Below are positions 35,647-47,651 of a DNA stretch of 64,000 nt, piece after piece. How positions within the stretch are numbered: the first letter of the stretch is position 1; each line of letters opens with the position of its first letter. The stretch is from Paramacrobiotus metropolitanus (Eukaryota > Tardigrada > Eutardigrada > Parachela > Macrobiotidae). The notes under the pieces are model-generated. The model saw only the letters and a program-made list of their open reading frames with translations, was not told the DNA's origin and ran no database searches. The translations under genes and the position numbers were made by a program. The DNA lies in NCBI RefSeq assembly GCF_019649055.1, contig NW_026570365.1:1-64000 (forward strand), given 5' to 3'.

Positions 35647-36639
35647 AAAATAACACATTATCTGATGCTCTTTTGGAAAGTGTAGCAAGTTTTACAATGG
35701 AGTTATCGAATTTTAAAGCCATTTCACAAGTTTCTGGAAAACGGCAGCTGAATGAAAGGCTTGCTGACTGACCGGCAGCAATGTGTGGCAGAGCCGGCTA
35801 CCCAAGCCCGCGTTTTGCAGGATAGAGATCAGACAGAGCATAGCTAGAGAGGGAAGAATCAGCTTGGCTCCGGCCACAGGACAGCATGAGGCGTTCTGTT
35901 CTGCTGTCCAGGTCTATCTGCCATGCGGCTGGCCATGGCTAGCCGATAACATCATTGCACTTACTTCGCCTATGCTGACCCGGTCTTGTTTTTTTACTAA
36001 TAACTTATGATCGCAATTTAATATATCCCATCGAGACATACTATTTGAAAGCCCGAAAAATTTCCTACAAGCTGATGTTAATATCGATAACCCATTTATA
36101 TGAAAGTCATCTCATAGTGATCCCCTTAACCGGTTAATACTGAGGACAAAAATTCGTTCGGCAGCTCGTATTGGGGGACATTTTGCTGTACCACGGGTTG
36201 TTGTAATTATCACTTTCTGGGCATGGTAACAACCGAGCAATAAACAGAAGACATTGTCCATTTCAATAAAGCATTTGTATTTTTTTATGTGTTTTAGAAT
36301 TTGAATGCCACATGCGTAACAAACTTTTTAAGCAAATAATTTAAATTGATGTAATACGTTTTGACTGACCAGCCTAATGTTAATTCTCCAGTATTAATAT
36401 TAGTTATTGGAGAAGACCCCCTATACCACCGTGTACCACGCAGCTGTGGTGTATTGCAACGCCTTTAATAACATTTTTTAAATTCTAGTACTACCATTGC
36501 AACATTATTAGCTCCACATGCAACAAAATATTTTACTGGCATATCTCTCTAGTGTATCAGTTTTTTATATGCATACAGTACATGTACTTCTATTATTTTC
36601 ATGATCAGCATATTTTGCGATATTTGATGGTTCTCATGC

Positions 36640-37335
36640 ACAGCCCCGTTCGTATTTATATGCTACGCTACATGCACGTGTACATGCACGGAAACATTCA
36701 TTTTCGCGTACTCCCAAACACATTTTTGTTTCGTTTTATAGCATTCTGTAGCCAGATGATTTGTATACACTGGTGTAAAAACCGTTTGTGCGCGCAACAT
36801 CCGGTTCGGGAGTTATGGCTGTAAGAAAATTCCCAAAAGTTTAAAACTAATGCGTTCAGGTGTACCAAAAGTCTCATTATGGACCGATCTCCTTCAAATT
36901 TTGCATGTAAATGCGCATGGCCATGAAGATCGTTTTTACACCGATCCAGACTTCCACGATTTTTTTCAAATTTTAAAATAAATTTTAAAATTTTTGAAAT
37001 TCATTTTAAAATTTGGAAAACATGCTAGAACAGTGGATCGGTGTAAAAACGATCTTCGTGGTTATGTGCATTTACTTGCAAAATCTGAAAGAGATCGGTC
37101 CATAATAAGACTTTTGGTACACCTGAATGCATTTAAACTTTTTGGAATTTTCTAACAGCCATAACTCGCGAACCGGATGTTGCGCGCGCAAACCGTTTTC
37201 AGGCCTGTGTATACGAATCATTTGACTACAGATTGTCATAAAACAAAAAAAGAAAGGGTTGGGGAGTGCGCGAAAGTGGAAGATTTCGTGCATGTACACG
37301 AATTTGGTACCATGTACCGGTCCACTTCCCTTAAA
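36640..37335. repeat. palindromic repeat family, second nearly complete copy
   Basis: The arms share landmarks with 10620-11312: GTGCGCGCAACATCCGGTT on the left, AACCGGATGTTGCGCGCGC on the right, GGTGTACCAAAAGTCTCATT and its complement, and an AT-only centre at about 36965-37005. The end near 37310 carries ACCATGTACCGGTCCACTTCCC, matching the copy at 11280-11310. Total length is about 695 bp with no coding content. Confidence 0.85.
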
Positions 37336-37680
37336 TGCATGAAGCATCATCGATCGGCGCCGAATATGAACAAAAGCCTGAATTCTTCGACTGATCGTCC
37401 AGAAGGAAATTTGTTTATTTTAAACTTGTTATTTGCAAATGCAGGTTCTTGTTAGCTTCGCCGGTACATCATGGAGTGTCCCTTACAAGATTTGTTTTGT
37501 AAAATATGTCGCTTGTGCATTCTACTATATTGCATCTGCCAGTAAGGAAACTTATCGTAGGTCTTAATTTTCAACTTCTCACGAAATATTTAACAGCATC
37601 CATGAACTTTCCATTTTAACATATAAGGATTGAGAGTCAAATATTTTGTAAAGCGCAATTACCGCTCAAACAAGGGTGAT

Positions 37681-37845
37681 TTCGCAACAAACCGGCGGGA
37701 TTCGTAGTCTTGAGTTTCGCAACAAACCGGCGAAGATTCGTAGTCTTGAGTTTTTGAAACAGAACATCTCTTTAGCAATTCAACGTGGTAATGCCGCTTA
37801 AGTAATCGGGACCGTTGAGAATGTTGTTTTGTTTAACCGTAACTA
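37681..37845 (+). pseudogene. fourth, short 3' fragment of the non-LTR element
   Basis: The translation LEFLKQNISLAIQRGNAA, a stop, then VIGTVENVVLFN matches the conserved end of the retroelement ORF (FLWQRISVEIQRGNAASVLG). Just upstream, a 35-36-base unit (TTCGCAACAAACCGGCG...) is duplicated in tandem at 37681-37715 and 37716-37751, the second copy differing by one extra base. Confidence 0.75.
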
Positions 37846-39058
37846 GATCTTGATATTGTTTTCACGCTATTGTATTAAAGATCCTAACACAGGGTGATTT
37901 AAAAGTGGTACAACAAGTGGCCTTCGTTAAAATTATATTGTCCGGCTTTAAAACTGAATTGCTTTAGTTTTTGTTACAGTTCCACCGCTGCTAAATTTGT
38001 TATATACTGCAGTCAAGCTACTGTAATTTTATTGTATTTTGTCGCATGTTCTTCGGTTATTTTTGGAGTCGACTCCATGGAACGATCTCTCTTCCCCCTC
38101 GTTAAGCATTAATTACTGGCACCTTCGTTGCGAATGCACACGAGTGCACAGTGGGCCTTTGGATGGATGTGTGAAGCACACTGCCAGAGAGAAAGATTTC
38201 TCTCTGACACTGCCAGTCTAAGCAAAGGTGAGCTCCAGAAACTGGATTTAGACGTTGAGTAAGTTGGTGTGGAGTTAATTGTTAGGTAACTGAATTAAGT
38301 AAATGACGCGACAACAGACGAATTTCGCGCGAAGGTAACAAGCAATGTTCGGTTAAAATCTTAACAAATTCCCATGAAAATCACAGTAAACGAAATACCG
38401 AAAGATCGTCAATTTTTTGTCGCACCTTAAACTAAAATTAAGTCTCAAAAACATCCTTGCATGTATTGGTATCCTGGGTATGCTGACTGACGTGCGTGTT
38501 GACTTTTTCTTGCGGAACCTTTAATCGACCCTATTTAGCCACTGGACAGCTGTACACGTATATCCTGATCACTATTATACAGTAATTTATCCCCGCATAT
38601 TTCGATTGTTGCAGGAGCGTATACGTGTGGCCTGCTGAAAGTGCTGCTGGTGTTTATTAGGAATCGAATTTTGCAAGTCTTCAAAAGTGGGCAGATTTGT
38701 CGGCGAATTCCACTTTTGTTGAATATTACAGTTATCAAGTTACCTGTATCACGTATGAGGGCACAAACTAACACAGTTCAAGCCGAAAAGCTTTATCATT
38801 AATCGTTATAAAATTATTTAAATTACAATGATAAATTAAAGACTGTAATAATTATCAAAGACTTATGGGGCGCAGATTAATGTAAGACATACAGTAAATG
38901 CAGATCTATAATCGCAGATGGACATGAATCAAAGCGGGAAAAACGAAATCTAGAGAAAAATAATTAATCGCATCATCTTTCGGCTATGCCAAGAAGTGCT
39001 AAACCGAAATAAACCCAATTAACTGCTGCCAAAGCGAAGGGCACGCGAACATTCACTG
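37846..39058. other. intergenic, 3' side of sorbitol dehydrogenase
   Basis: No supported exon. A short inverted pair GCCAGAGAGAAAGATTTCTCTCT-like hairpin lies near 38183-38205. The 3' UTR of the minus-strand dehydrogenase probably occupies the part near 38800-39058, where AT content is high, but I cannot fix its polyadenylation site. Confidence 0.4.
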
Positions 39059-42000
39059 CTACCGACTGCAGTCGATGATGACCTTGATGCCGGCGCCGGT
39101 GCGGGCCGTCTCGAAGGCGTCCAGCGCCTGCTCCAGGGCGTAGCGGTGCGTCACCAAGGGCTTGGCGTCGACACGCCCCGAAGCCATCATTTCCAGCGCC
39201 ATGGGATAGCTGCACAACGATAACATGGTCAAGACTCATCACCAATGATTAAGGCAGCACAAAACTCATTCGCTCACCAGTTGAGAAGGCGGAAAGAACC
39301 GCGAAGGTCCACTTCGCGGCACAGCGCATCCATCACCGGCAACTTGTTCTCCATGGCGCCCATGCCCACCAGCACGACACAGCCGCCAGACTTGGTGGAC
39401 TGCAATGAAAAAATTACTTTTATAAACTGGCTTGGAGAAAAATGAGTCTTAAAATCTTTAAAAAGTCGACTAAATAAGATGGGAAAACGCTGGAAACAGA
39501 CACAAACCATTGACAGTCAATTAGTGATTACTCTGATTGTCGGCAAGGCTACTCATACAGTATAGTAGCAGGTACATTTACTGTGCGGTACGGTAAATTT
39601 AAGTATTGTGTTTACTTATGTACATGATTACGCGTAAACAAAAAACCAAACATTTTGCTATCTCACCAACTAGAAAATTTTTAACATATAATTTTCATTA
39701 TTCTTCACTGATATTTCTTTATTGATTTCAAACGGTATAATTATGATCTTTATTAAATATACGTATTTCGGTGGTCCAAAATCAGATATCTTAGAAATCG
39801 TTAAAGTGCTATTTTCTCCTTACATAAATAGCCGCCGCCTGGCTGGTTTCGAAGCCGCTGCACTCGATAGTGCAGTCCGCGTGACAACCGAGCGCTTCCT
39901 CCACCAATGCCGCGACGGCTTTGGCATTTTGCCCGTCACATTGATTGCATGGTCGGCGCCCAATTCTTTAGCGAACTTCAGCCGGTCTTCCACTACGTCT
40001 GGAAATAAATGGCAATTAAATGGCGCTAATCGAATTGTAAAAAATTCTTTTTATTTACCGGTAATGACGATCTTCGAAGCACCCATCGCGCGGGCGGCCA
40101 ACACGTTCACCAGGCCGATAGGACCTACAAAAACCAGATTGTCCATGCTACTGATTAACAGGAACGACAAAATCATACATTTGCGAAGTAATAAGTTCAA
40201 AATGCAAACAGAATGCATGAGAAAGCAAGAACGGAAAAAGTAAATCTGCGAAACACATTTCTCACAAATCAATGGGCAAACAACCTAAGCAAATAGTGAT
40301 TATGAAATTTTCGCGAAAAAGATTCTCGCAGATTATGTTAATCGCTCAGAAATCCCGTGTCAGTTACCTGCTCCGCAAACGAGAACTTTGTGACCAATTT
40401 CGATTCCAGCCCGTCGACAAGAGTGGACAGCGATGGCCAGCGGTTCACACAAGGCGCCTTCTTCCAGGGAAACATTATCCGGAAGTCTGCAGCACAGAAA
40501 CAGAATCATTTAACAGCGATATTTTATATGTACGTCAAAATACAATCAGCGCGTTCAACGGAAATGCAGACCAGTACGTACTTGTAGCAGAAACTGGCGT
40601 CATGGACGTAATAGCGCGTCAGGGTGCCGTGGAAGGGCGGTTGCGCGCAGAACTTGACGTGCGGGCACAAATTGTAGCGGCCTTCCTTGCTGTACTCACA
40701 CCGTCCGCACGGGACCCCCGGCTCGATGGCCACACGGTCGCCTGCAATTCAACGATTATGGGTCTGAAGTTTAAATTTAAATATCCACTTCATACCACAC
40801 CAGCAAAGAATGCGATCCGACCAGCAATGACCTGTCAACTATGCAAAACAGCTACTCGAGTTGGGCCTTACTGGCAAAGGCATTCTCTAACATTTTCAGA
40901 AATAGGTCAAGTACCAAATCCTATGGCGCAGAGTATTATTTTAGGACAAGGTCATTTTTCTCATGGAAAATGCTTTCATTTAGGCATATTGCCGACACAA
41001 TAAATTAATTATACCGATCGAAAACAATCAAAGTGTTGCAGATATCAGTGAGTCGCACACTGAATTCATCAAGGCTGAACGTACGACAAAAAGCCCACAC
41101 TGCCATAATCGAAAAACCTTAAGATATTTTAATTATAATATCTTAATTTAATTCTGGAATTTTAAACCTATGGTATTTTATTTTATGTATTATTGCACAA
41201 TTTATTTCCTTTTACTATTGTTATGCTATAAATTCACTATCCTGAGGAACGGCCATAAAAAACGTAAAATCTGTTCGATATTAAAATCAATAAAATGGAA
41301 CCTGCCACACGTAGTTCACCAACGAAAAAAATAAAAAAAATTCTTCAAATGCCCATCAAAGTGTCAGTGTTGCATCACTTGCATGTACTCTGCATTCTGC
41401 AATTTTATACAGTCTCATATATTTTCCCTTACTGTGTTTCATATTTTAAAAGAGAATTCAAATTCCTTACATTTATATCTTTGTAAAATGTTGATAAAAA
41501 AATCATCAAAACAACAATAAAGCGTGAAAGAATTCAACTCATGCGTCTTACCTATTTTCAGCGTGGTAACGCCCTCGCCGACGGCGGAAATGATGCCACT
41601 GGCTTCGTGTCCCAGGACGACAGGCGCTGCATTGAGAGTAGAACGATGAGCACACTGGCATGCATGCAACAGGAGCACATGGAGCCGTGATGTGGGTTGA
41701 ACGACCGTTCCGGATCATACAAAATCTTTAAATATCTGGACCGTACCTTTGAGTAAATAATCTCCCATGTGTCCGCTTTGCCTGCAAAATTGAATCATCA
41801 GCTGCTGAAAGTAATTTAACTATTCTGCTGCTATAATATTCTGACAAAAACCATTTCGAGCCATAAAGTATGAATGCCATGCACAAGTCCTAATTATCCG
41901 CTTTCCGAACAATGAGTCTTAACAACAAATTGCAGATTGTTATCAAAATTTTTTTAATCATTACACTAATCTTAAAAAAATGAAAATTAATTTTAAGTTT

Positions 42001-43476
42001 AATTAACTTCATTTTAATTAATTATTTTAACTTTTAAATTATTTTAATTAAAAAGAATTTATAATAAAAAGTTTTTAAATTAAAAACTGGTCCAAAGAGT
42101 CGGAGCAGTTCAGGGCAGGATTGCGTGCTGGCAAACCCAGACAAACGGACGGCTATGCGTCGCCAGTTAATCACTCAGACAAAAAATTTTAAAACCTTCT
42201 GCTTACAGTCAATCTCTAACTACTCAGGCAGAATCCTCAGAAAACCTCAGTTTCTTCTCAGCCTGTTCTAATAGACAGTTCCAACAGATCTGCTGAAGAT
42301 TTCAAAACTACGAATTCCAACCACTTCCGGTTGTGGAACAACTGGCAGCCTCCTGGTGCGGCAGCTTGATTTGATTAGGCTGCGCAGTTATTTTTGTTCA
42401 GATTTACTGCACCAAACGAAACGCAACTCTTTAATTTCTCTTTATATTTTCAAAAACGGAAAAACAAAGGTGCAGGTAACATATGACATGTATGTACCTC
42501 ACACCATTCTCAGCCAAACTGCGCCAACCCGTTGATTTCGCCTGAGTGCTACACAAGAAAACCCGTCAACATAAGCAGAACAGTAATGAATTCAGAAATT
42601 CGGTTTTACCTTTTTTAATGGTAAGAATTTTCAAAGTTACTGTTCCGTTGTTGCACCTGCCTACAATTGCCAACATTCTGAAAATCGAAATGGTTTCTGA
42701 GATTTCTTAGCTTGCTTTACATCAGATAATTTCCAAATCCAACGAGGTTTCGAGAATTTGAAGCATTGCGAAAACGAAGAATTACTTTTTTTAAAAATTA
42801 TTTTTATGTAAATAAGTTCAGATGAAGATACTAATTAAATTCAGTGCCAACAGAATAAAATACCAAAACGGAGATATCTCATTTAACACTATTATCTGCG
42901 AGTGCAACAAAAAAATTATCGGAAATTAAATTTCAGCCCTCAAAAGAGATTTTTATGAAGAAATCAAGCATACCAGAAATGGACGTCCGTGCCGCAGATT
43001 CCGACTTTCTGAACAGCGATCTGCACTTCTGAATACACAAGAAAAATAAAATTAATACGAATCCCGGCGCTGTTAAACAGTTTCTACAAATCACAATAAT
43101 ATTATAATTAATTTTATACAAATCCCAGCGGTACAAATAACCGCCCCGTTTCTTTGCTCGCACATACTAATAATATTAAATTAAATTAATATTACTAATT
43201 ACTAATATTACTCCAATATTAAGTACTAATATTACTCCCATAAGTACTAATAATAGAAAATTAAATACTCCAAGTTTTTCAAATGTGCAGACGATAACGT
43301 ACCATGGGGACCTGGTTGGGGGATCGGCATCTCCTCCTGAAATCACATGGCACAGTAGAGTCGACCGAGGACCCAGTATTTCTTATAAATTTATTACTGA
43401 TACGGATACTCACCAAACGCAGATTCTTCACGGACTGCAGCACTGCTGACAGATTGGTATCGCGCGAAGAATACAT
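39059..43476 (-). CDS. SORD: sorbitol (polyol) dehydrogenase, eleven exons, one frameshift
   Basis: Exons (plus coordinates, read downward): 43476-43414, 43336-43303, 43028-42974, 41781-41747, 41626-41552, 40741-40582, 40486-40368, 40124-40059, 39998-39824, 39399-39278, 39209-39059. All have GT-AG borders and matched phases. The product, about 351 residues, is a zinc-dependent medium-chain dehydrogenase that oxidises sorbitol to fructose with NAD+ in the cytosol. Evidence: [11 protein letters not shown] (catalytic zinc Cys), [10 protein letters not shown] (zinc His-Glu), [44 protein letters not shown] (NAD loop, split by an intron), [30 protein letters not shown] and [20 protein letters not shown]. 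In the structural-zinc loop the third cysteine is serine. Exon 9 lacks one base between GADHAINV and [13 protein letters not shown] (about 39900-39920), so as written the frame breaks: a pseudogene or a one-base error. Confidence 0.88.
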
Positions 43477-44591
43477 TGTCGAAGATGATCAGCTGATCAG
43501 CACCGTAACACAAAAAATTAAACGGGACTGTAAGCACAGCACGTAATTTGGGGTGCGAGATCAGGCAGAGAGGACAGAAAAATAAGCGATTGTAACATTC
43601 GACGCCAAATTATCAAACTAGCTTACTAGCTCCTCTGCTATCACAAAATCGTGATTTTCCAATGTGAGATTGTTGAAACACTCAGTGCTAAAGGCAAACC
43701 ATACGAGTGATACGACAATCAGCCATGTTGGCGCTATATCAATATTTAATATTTAATTGTATCCACTTCTCCGTATAACCCAGACTTCACGGAAAAATGT
43801 GTTTCACAGACAACCGAGCAAGTTTTAAAATCAATATCTGTCACTCCGTGAGTGACGGTGCAGTTTTAACAAGACTACTCTGTAGATACAGTGGTAACAG
43901 TACCATATCGTGTAAACTGTAGAGCATTTATAACAAGTCTCATAGAACACTGGCGATTTTCAGTACAGATAAATTACGAAACAAACCAAGTAAAACTGCA
44001 AAGCTAATGCAAGAAAAAGCAGCTGAGGTACCTGGTACTAGTGCGATGATCTCCTCCGCCTTGATTTTCAAGCCTAGAGTGTTGAATACCAAGGCTAGGA
44101 AGTGGCGGTCGGAGGTGCTTTCATTGGTGACAAAAAGCGAAAGGGAACATGATACTGACGCAGTAGCTGCAGGGCTTCCATGGATCCAGGAATAGCCCTT
44201 CCCCGGTTCCCGTTAAGCCATAACTATCATATATCACTCAAGTCATATCCAGGAGAAAACCCGTGGCTTCCAGCCATCTCATAGAGATGTCGACAGGGAT
44301 AGAAGGATATCAACACCACCACAAATCTCTCATTACAGTTGTTAATCAGTTATCACTCTAATTACAGATATTTTCCAGAATGAACCTGGGCAATATTTAA
44401 AAATAACTACGAAATTCCACAATTGTAAATTGTAACCATCCGCACTACCCGTTACCGTTTTTTGAGTTCTTCATTTTAAGCTTTTATTTCTGACTTTGAA
44501 TTTTGTTGAATAACAAGATGCCAGTGTACGGGACAGCGGCGTTAGGGACATGCCATACTGCCTACGGGTGAAGCTAAACCGGAAATGACAA
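43477..44591. other. intergenic, upstream of SORD
   Basis: Divergent flank of the dehydrogenase, whose promoter should lie here. No exon is supported. An ORF at 44007-44195 (containing SALIFKPRVLNTKARKW) has no recognisable family. Confidence 0.35.
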
Positions 44592-44651
44592 TCCTTAGTG
44601 CTACGGATTAAACAGACATGAGTCAAGTCTGTTTAATCCATAACACTAAGG
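44592..44651. repeat. long hairpin, 25-bp stem
   Basis: The arms at 44592-44616 and 44627-44651 are reverse complements at 23 of 25 positions (GTCTGTTTAATCC is exact) around a 10-base loop. It stands 40 bases before the minisatellite. It could be a tiny fold-back element. Confidence 0.85.
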
Positions 44652-44689
44652 AAGGCGTATCAATGGTTTAACCTTGTATTTCTAAATTT

Positions 44690-45120
44690 GATTCGGCCGG
44701 GACTGGACCGCGGTACTCCACCTACCGCCCGGCACTGTTTTGTGTGGCCGGAAGTAGCCCGCGGTACTGTGCCTATCGCCCGGAACTGTCTGGTGCGGCC
44801 GGAAGTGGCCCGCAGTACTGCACCTACCGCCCGGAACTGTCTGGCGCGGCCGGAAGTTGCCCGCGGTACTGCACCTACCACCCGGAACTGTCTGGTGCGG
44901 CTGGAAGTGGCCCGCGGTACTCTAGCTACCGCCCGGTACTGTTTTTGGTGGCTGGAATTTGCCCGCGGTACTGTACCTATCGCCCGGAACTGTCTGGTGC
45001 GGCCGGAAGTGGCCCGCAGTACTGTACCTACCAGCCGGCACTGTTTTGTGTGGCCGAAAGTAGCCCGCAGAACTGTGCCCACCGCCCGGCACTGTCTGGT
45101 GTGGCCGGAAGTCGATTTAG
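44690..45120. repeat. 51-bp GC-rich minisatellite, about eight units
   Basis: About 8.4 imperfect copies of a 51-base unit that includes CGCGGTACTG, CACCTACCGCCCGG and AACTGTCTGGTGCGGCCGG. Because the unit is a multiple of three and has no stop, it is open in two plus frames and one minus frame. Plus examples are VARGTVPIARNCLVRPE (17 residues) and PRYCTYRPELSG; minus is GRTRQFRAIGTVPRATS. Nothing (start context, splice sites, flanking coding) shows that any frame is translated. Confidence 0.93.
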
Positions 45121-45124
45121 TCAA

Positions 45125-46361
45125 AGTTGCGCTACACGTTAAGTCTTAATATTTTTCTGACCCTAGCCATATCTGACTTGCTATTACGGTGTTAACTATG
45201 GCTGTTTTGTTACTTTCAGTTTGATGGAAAGTTTAAAATGAGGATCGTGCGGATTCCTTATACATAAAAAATGACTCAGAATTTGTTCAGTCCGACACTG
45301 AGCATTCGGTTGGATAGACCATCGTGACACTGACCAAAAAGAAACAACAACTCAGCCAACAATTCAGGAACGTTTGCGAACGTTTAAAACTACGGCCTGC
45401 GCGTTAATAGCGTAGAAGGTGCTTCGTAGACAAAAAAACAAAATAACGGGGCTCACCCGAACCTGCAGATCGCCTTGACGCACACGATCTTCAGTTTCCC
45501 CCAGCAGAGCGCTGGTTAGGAAAGGGCCAAAAACCGGTAACCACTGAAAACTGTTCCTATGAATTGACCCGCGCCCTCCTGACTTGCGGATGGTGGGAGA
45601 AATGTAAACCAGCAATACTTTCTTGATTGTATTTCGTTGCGAATGATCCCAAAGGACATCCCACGTCTGTACGGGTGGATACCGCCCAAGGAGTCCAAAG
45701 AGGATTTTCACTTTTTTCGACCACTCTCCAAGTTGACCGTAGTCCTGACCCTGGAGTGGCCTCTGGTCAGGGTTAAGTGACGTGCCACCCGAAGGACCAC
45801 CGGATATGGCTTTGTCGCTCCCGGATGTGGCTCCTGTGGCCGATCCCCAAAGCGGAATTTAAAACTAATTTTTCGTGGGAAGGAGACCACCAAAGTTTAA
45901 TTGGACTTCTGCGCATTATTGAAAAGGTCTATTTTAGTTTTGTTAAGTTCCTGTGAATTTTTTGTATTTCAGCTCCAATCTTGATTTACCTGTCTTGTAA
46001 GTGCAGAAGAACCTATTGACAATCATGTGAAGTTAATTAAAATTTTGTTTCTGACCAGCAAAGATTTTCTAAAAAAAACCCGCCAATTTGCCGCGAACGT
46101 TGTGTAATAATACAGTATTTCAAGTTTCAGTCCGAGAGACTTCCTATCGAGTGATACTTCACTTTGTCGCACGCAGCACTTTTCTTGCCATGCTAGTGTT
46201 ATTATTGCCATGCTAGTGTTATTATCAACAAGTTCGTGCCGAACGATGTGTTATCCAGAAGTGTCATATAAGTGAGTTATGCGTCTAATTTCCTATCTGA
46301 AAGTTACCCGCAACGGAATCCCTGAACTACCCGGGTAGCAGTTAAAGCATCATTGCACGGA
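45125..46361. other. no assembled gene; open minus-strand stretch
   Basis: On the minus strand 45711-45474 is open (VKILFGLLGRYPPVQTWDV...) and ends near a GTGAGC donor. Another frame from 45893 precedes it. It may be an exon or an old element; I do not recognise it. A 19-base tandem duplication (GCCATGCTAGTGTTATTAT) lies at 46188-46225. Confidence 0.25.
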
Positions 46362-47651
46362 ATGCCTCTTGATCTGGAAGCTGACCCGACAACGATTGCG
46401 CAGAATGGAAATAATCTGCACGATCACATTTATCCCGACTCGAGATATCGAAAGGTACTTCATCACACTATAATATTATCTTGCCGATGGTACTCGTACT
46501 ATAGCTGTAAATCAAGATTATTACAGTGTTAGATGCTATAGTAACTGTACTGTAATAATATTGATTTACATTGTATTACCATCGGCACACTGGGTGTGCT
46601 AAGTACATAAAAATTATTTCAATATTTTCAAATCGAAATCCAGCCATGGGTCTTTGGATCAAACATACGAGTATATTGCACTTAACGAAACGATATGAGT
46701 TCTTTTAGCAAAGGCGAAAGTGGAAAAAACTTATGTCTGTAATCACAGCCTGTGCAGTTTTCCTTTCTGTTGGACTAATAATCGGACTGTACATCCCTCG
46801 CGAGTCTGCAGCTCTCTTATTGGAGCGAAATGAAATTTCAGGAGAACCTTCTATCACCGTGACATCCGCTGGTAGCATCACTTCGTGGAGGCAAGCACCA
46901 TGCAGGGCACCGGATAATAGCCAATGTCCTAAAGGGTATACTAACAATCGGCACATAAATTTTATGCTGCAAAAACTATTTCTAGGGCCCTTTTTTACGT
47001 GTTCGCTAAAATACTTCTCTTTTCGCCATAAATGTAACGTCTGGTATACAATAATGCAATGAATCAGTTTATTTTATGTACAATAGTACAGTACACGTAC
47101 AGGTACTTATGGCAAAAGGCATGCTAATTTTATTCTTTGCACGAAGACCTGGACCTTTAGTCTGTAATTAGATTTTTAACTTTCTGAGTGGTAGCGTGAC
47201 TTCCAGAAATTCGGATGGCTACACTAGTATTGCCTGTTGAACTGTGAGCCTGTAGTTGCATAATGCATGCTGCATTTTTATCTTTTAGTTATCGAGAGCG
47301 ACCTCCGTTGTTGGTCGTGTCAACCGATGGATTTCGCGCGGAATATTTGTCGCGGCACCTCACGCCCGCACTGGAGCGTATTCGCTCCTGTGGAGTGTCA
47401 GCTCCGTCGATGCGACCCACCCATCCGGCCATCACCTTCCCCAATCACTACAGCCTTGCCACGGGCCTCTTCGCCGAATCTCACGGAATTGTGGACAAAT
47501 TATGTTCTACGATCCCGTCTTAAAGGCGCAGTTTAACTACAAGAGTTCGGAAATTATCGAACAGTCACGCTGGTGGAAGGGTGAACCGATATGGGTAACG
47601 GCGAGAAAGCAGGGAAAACGCGCGAATGCTTATTTCTGGGCGGGGTCGGAG
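46362..47651 (+). CDS. ENPP ectonucleotide pyrophosphatase/phosphodiesterase, exons 1-3, one frameshift
   Basis: The exons are 46362-46454, 46709-46935 and 47289-47651, with phases 0 and 2 that fit. The protein is a type II membrane ectoenzyme: a short cytosolic tail ([10 protein letters not shown]... ending [10 protein letters not shown]), a transmembrane anchor ([19 protein letters not shown]), a stalk with [13 protein letters not shown], then the catalytic domain. [14 protein letters not shown] carries the metal-binding Asp, and [14 protein letters not shown] carries the nucleophile Thr. [10 protein letters not shown] and [14 protein letters not shown] follow as in ENPP4/5-like enzymes that cleave nucleotide or phosphodiester substrates. 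No somatomedin-B domains are seen. Between HGIVDK and MFYDP (about 47497-47503) one base is missing, breaking the frame. Exon 3 ends at a GTATGC donor; I could not find the later exons. Confidence 0.85.
46482..46587. repeat. imperfect inverted repeat in ENPP intron 1
   Basis: The words TGCCGATGGTA, GTAAATCAAGATTATTACAG and ACTGTA recur inverted as CTGTAATAATATTGATTTAC and TACCATCGGCA. Arms of about 45 bases form a hairpin with a small centre. It is probably a small fold-back element. Confidence 0.7.

Larger units (their letters stand above)
33385..36125 (+). mobile_element. 2.74-kb TTAA-flanked insertion with 19-bp inverted termini and an RT ORF
   Basis: The left terminus reads GGGGATCCCTATGAGATGA and the right terminus, on the other strand, GGGGATCACTATGAGATGA (18/19). 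Both are bounded by TTAA (33381-33384 and 36126-36129). The related repeat at 50590-51060 has the uninterrupted site CAGTTAACCGG with a single TTAA, so this is a real insertion with a TTAA duplication, as in piggyBac-type transposition. Inside are the intact 594-codon RT/nuclease-like ORF (33532-35316) and a fold-back region at 35497-35646. No piggyBac transposase ORF is present, so the unit would have to be moved in trans. Confidence 0.75.
33050..36300 (+). mobile_element. older repeat split by a later TTAA insertion
   Basis: The parts 33050-33384 and 36126-36300 together align with one continuous stretch on the minus strand at about 50590-51060. Left shared words include TACAAAGAAT, TACTTTGTTTACG-like and CACAAGAGAAAGCCT; right shared words include AACCGGTTAATACTGAG, GGAGGACATTTTGCTGTAC-like and TTTCAATAAAGCA. 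In translation both copies give LCLRSLANA and HKRKPxEN-like fragments, so the repeat once had coding content, now degenerate. The 2.74-kb stretch between is a separate insertion. Confidence 0.75.
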
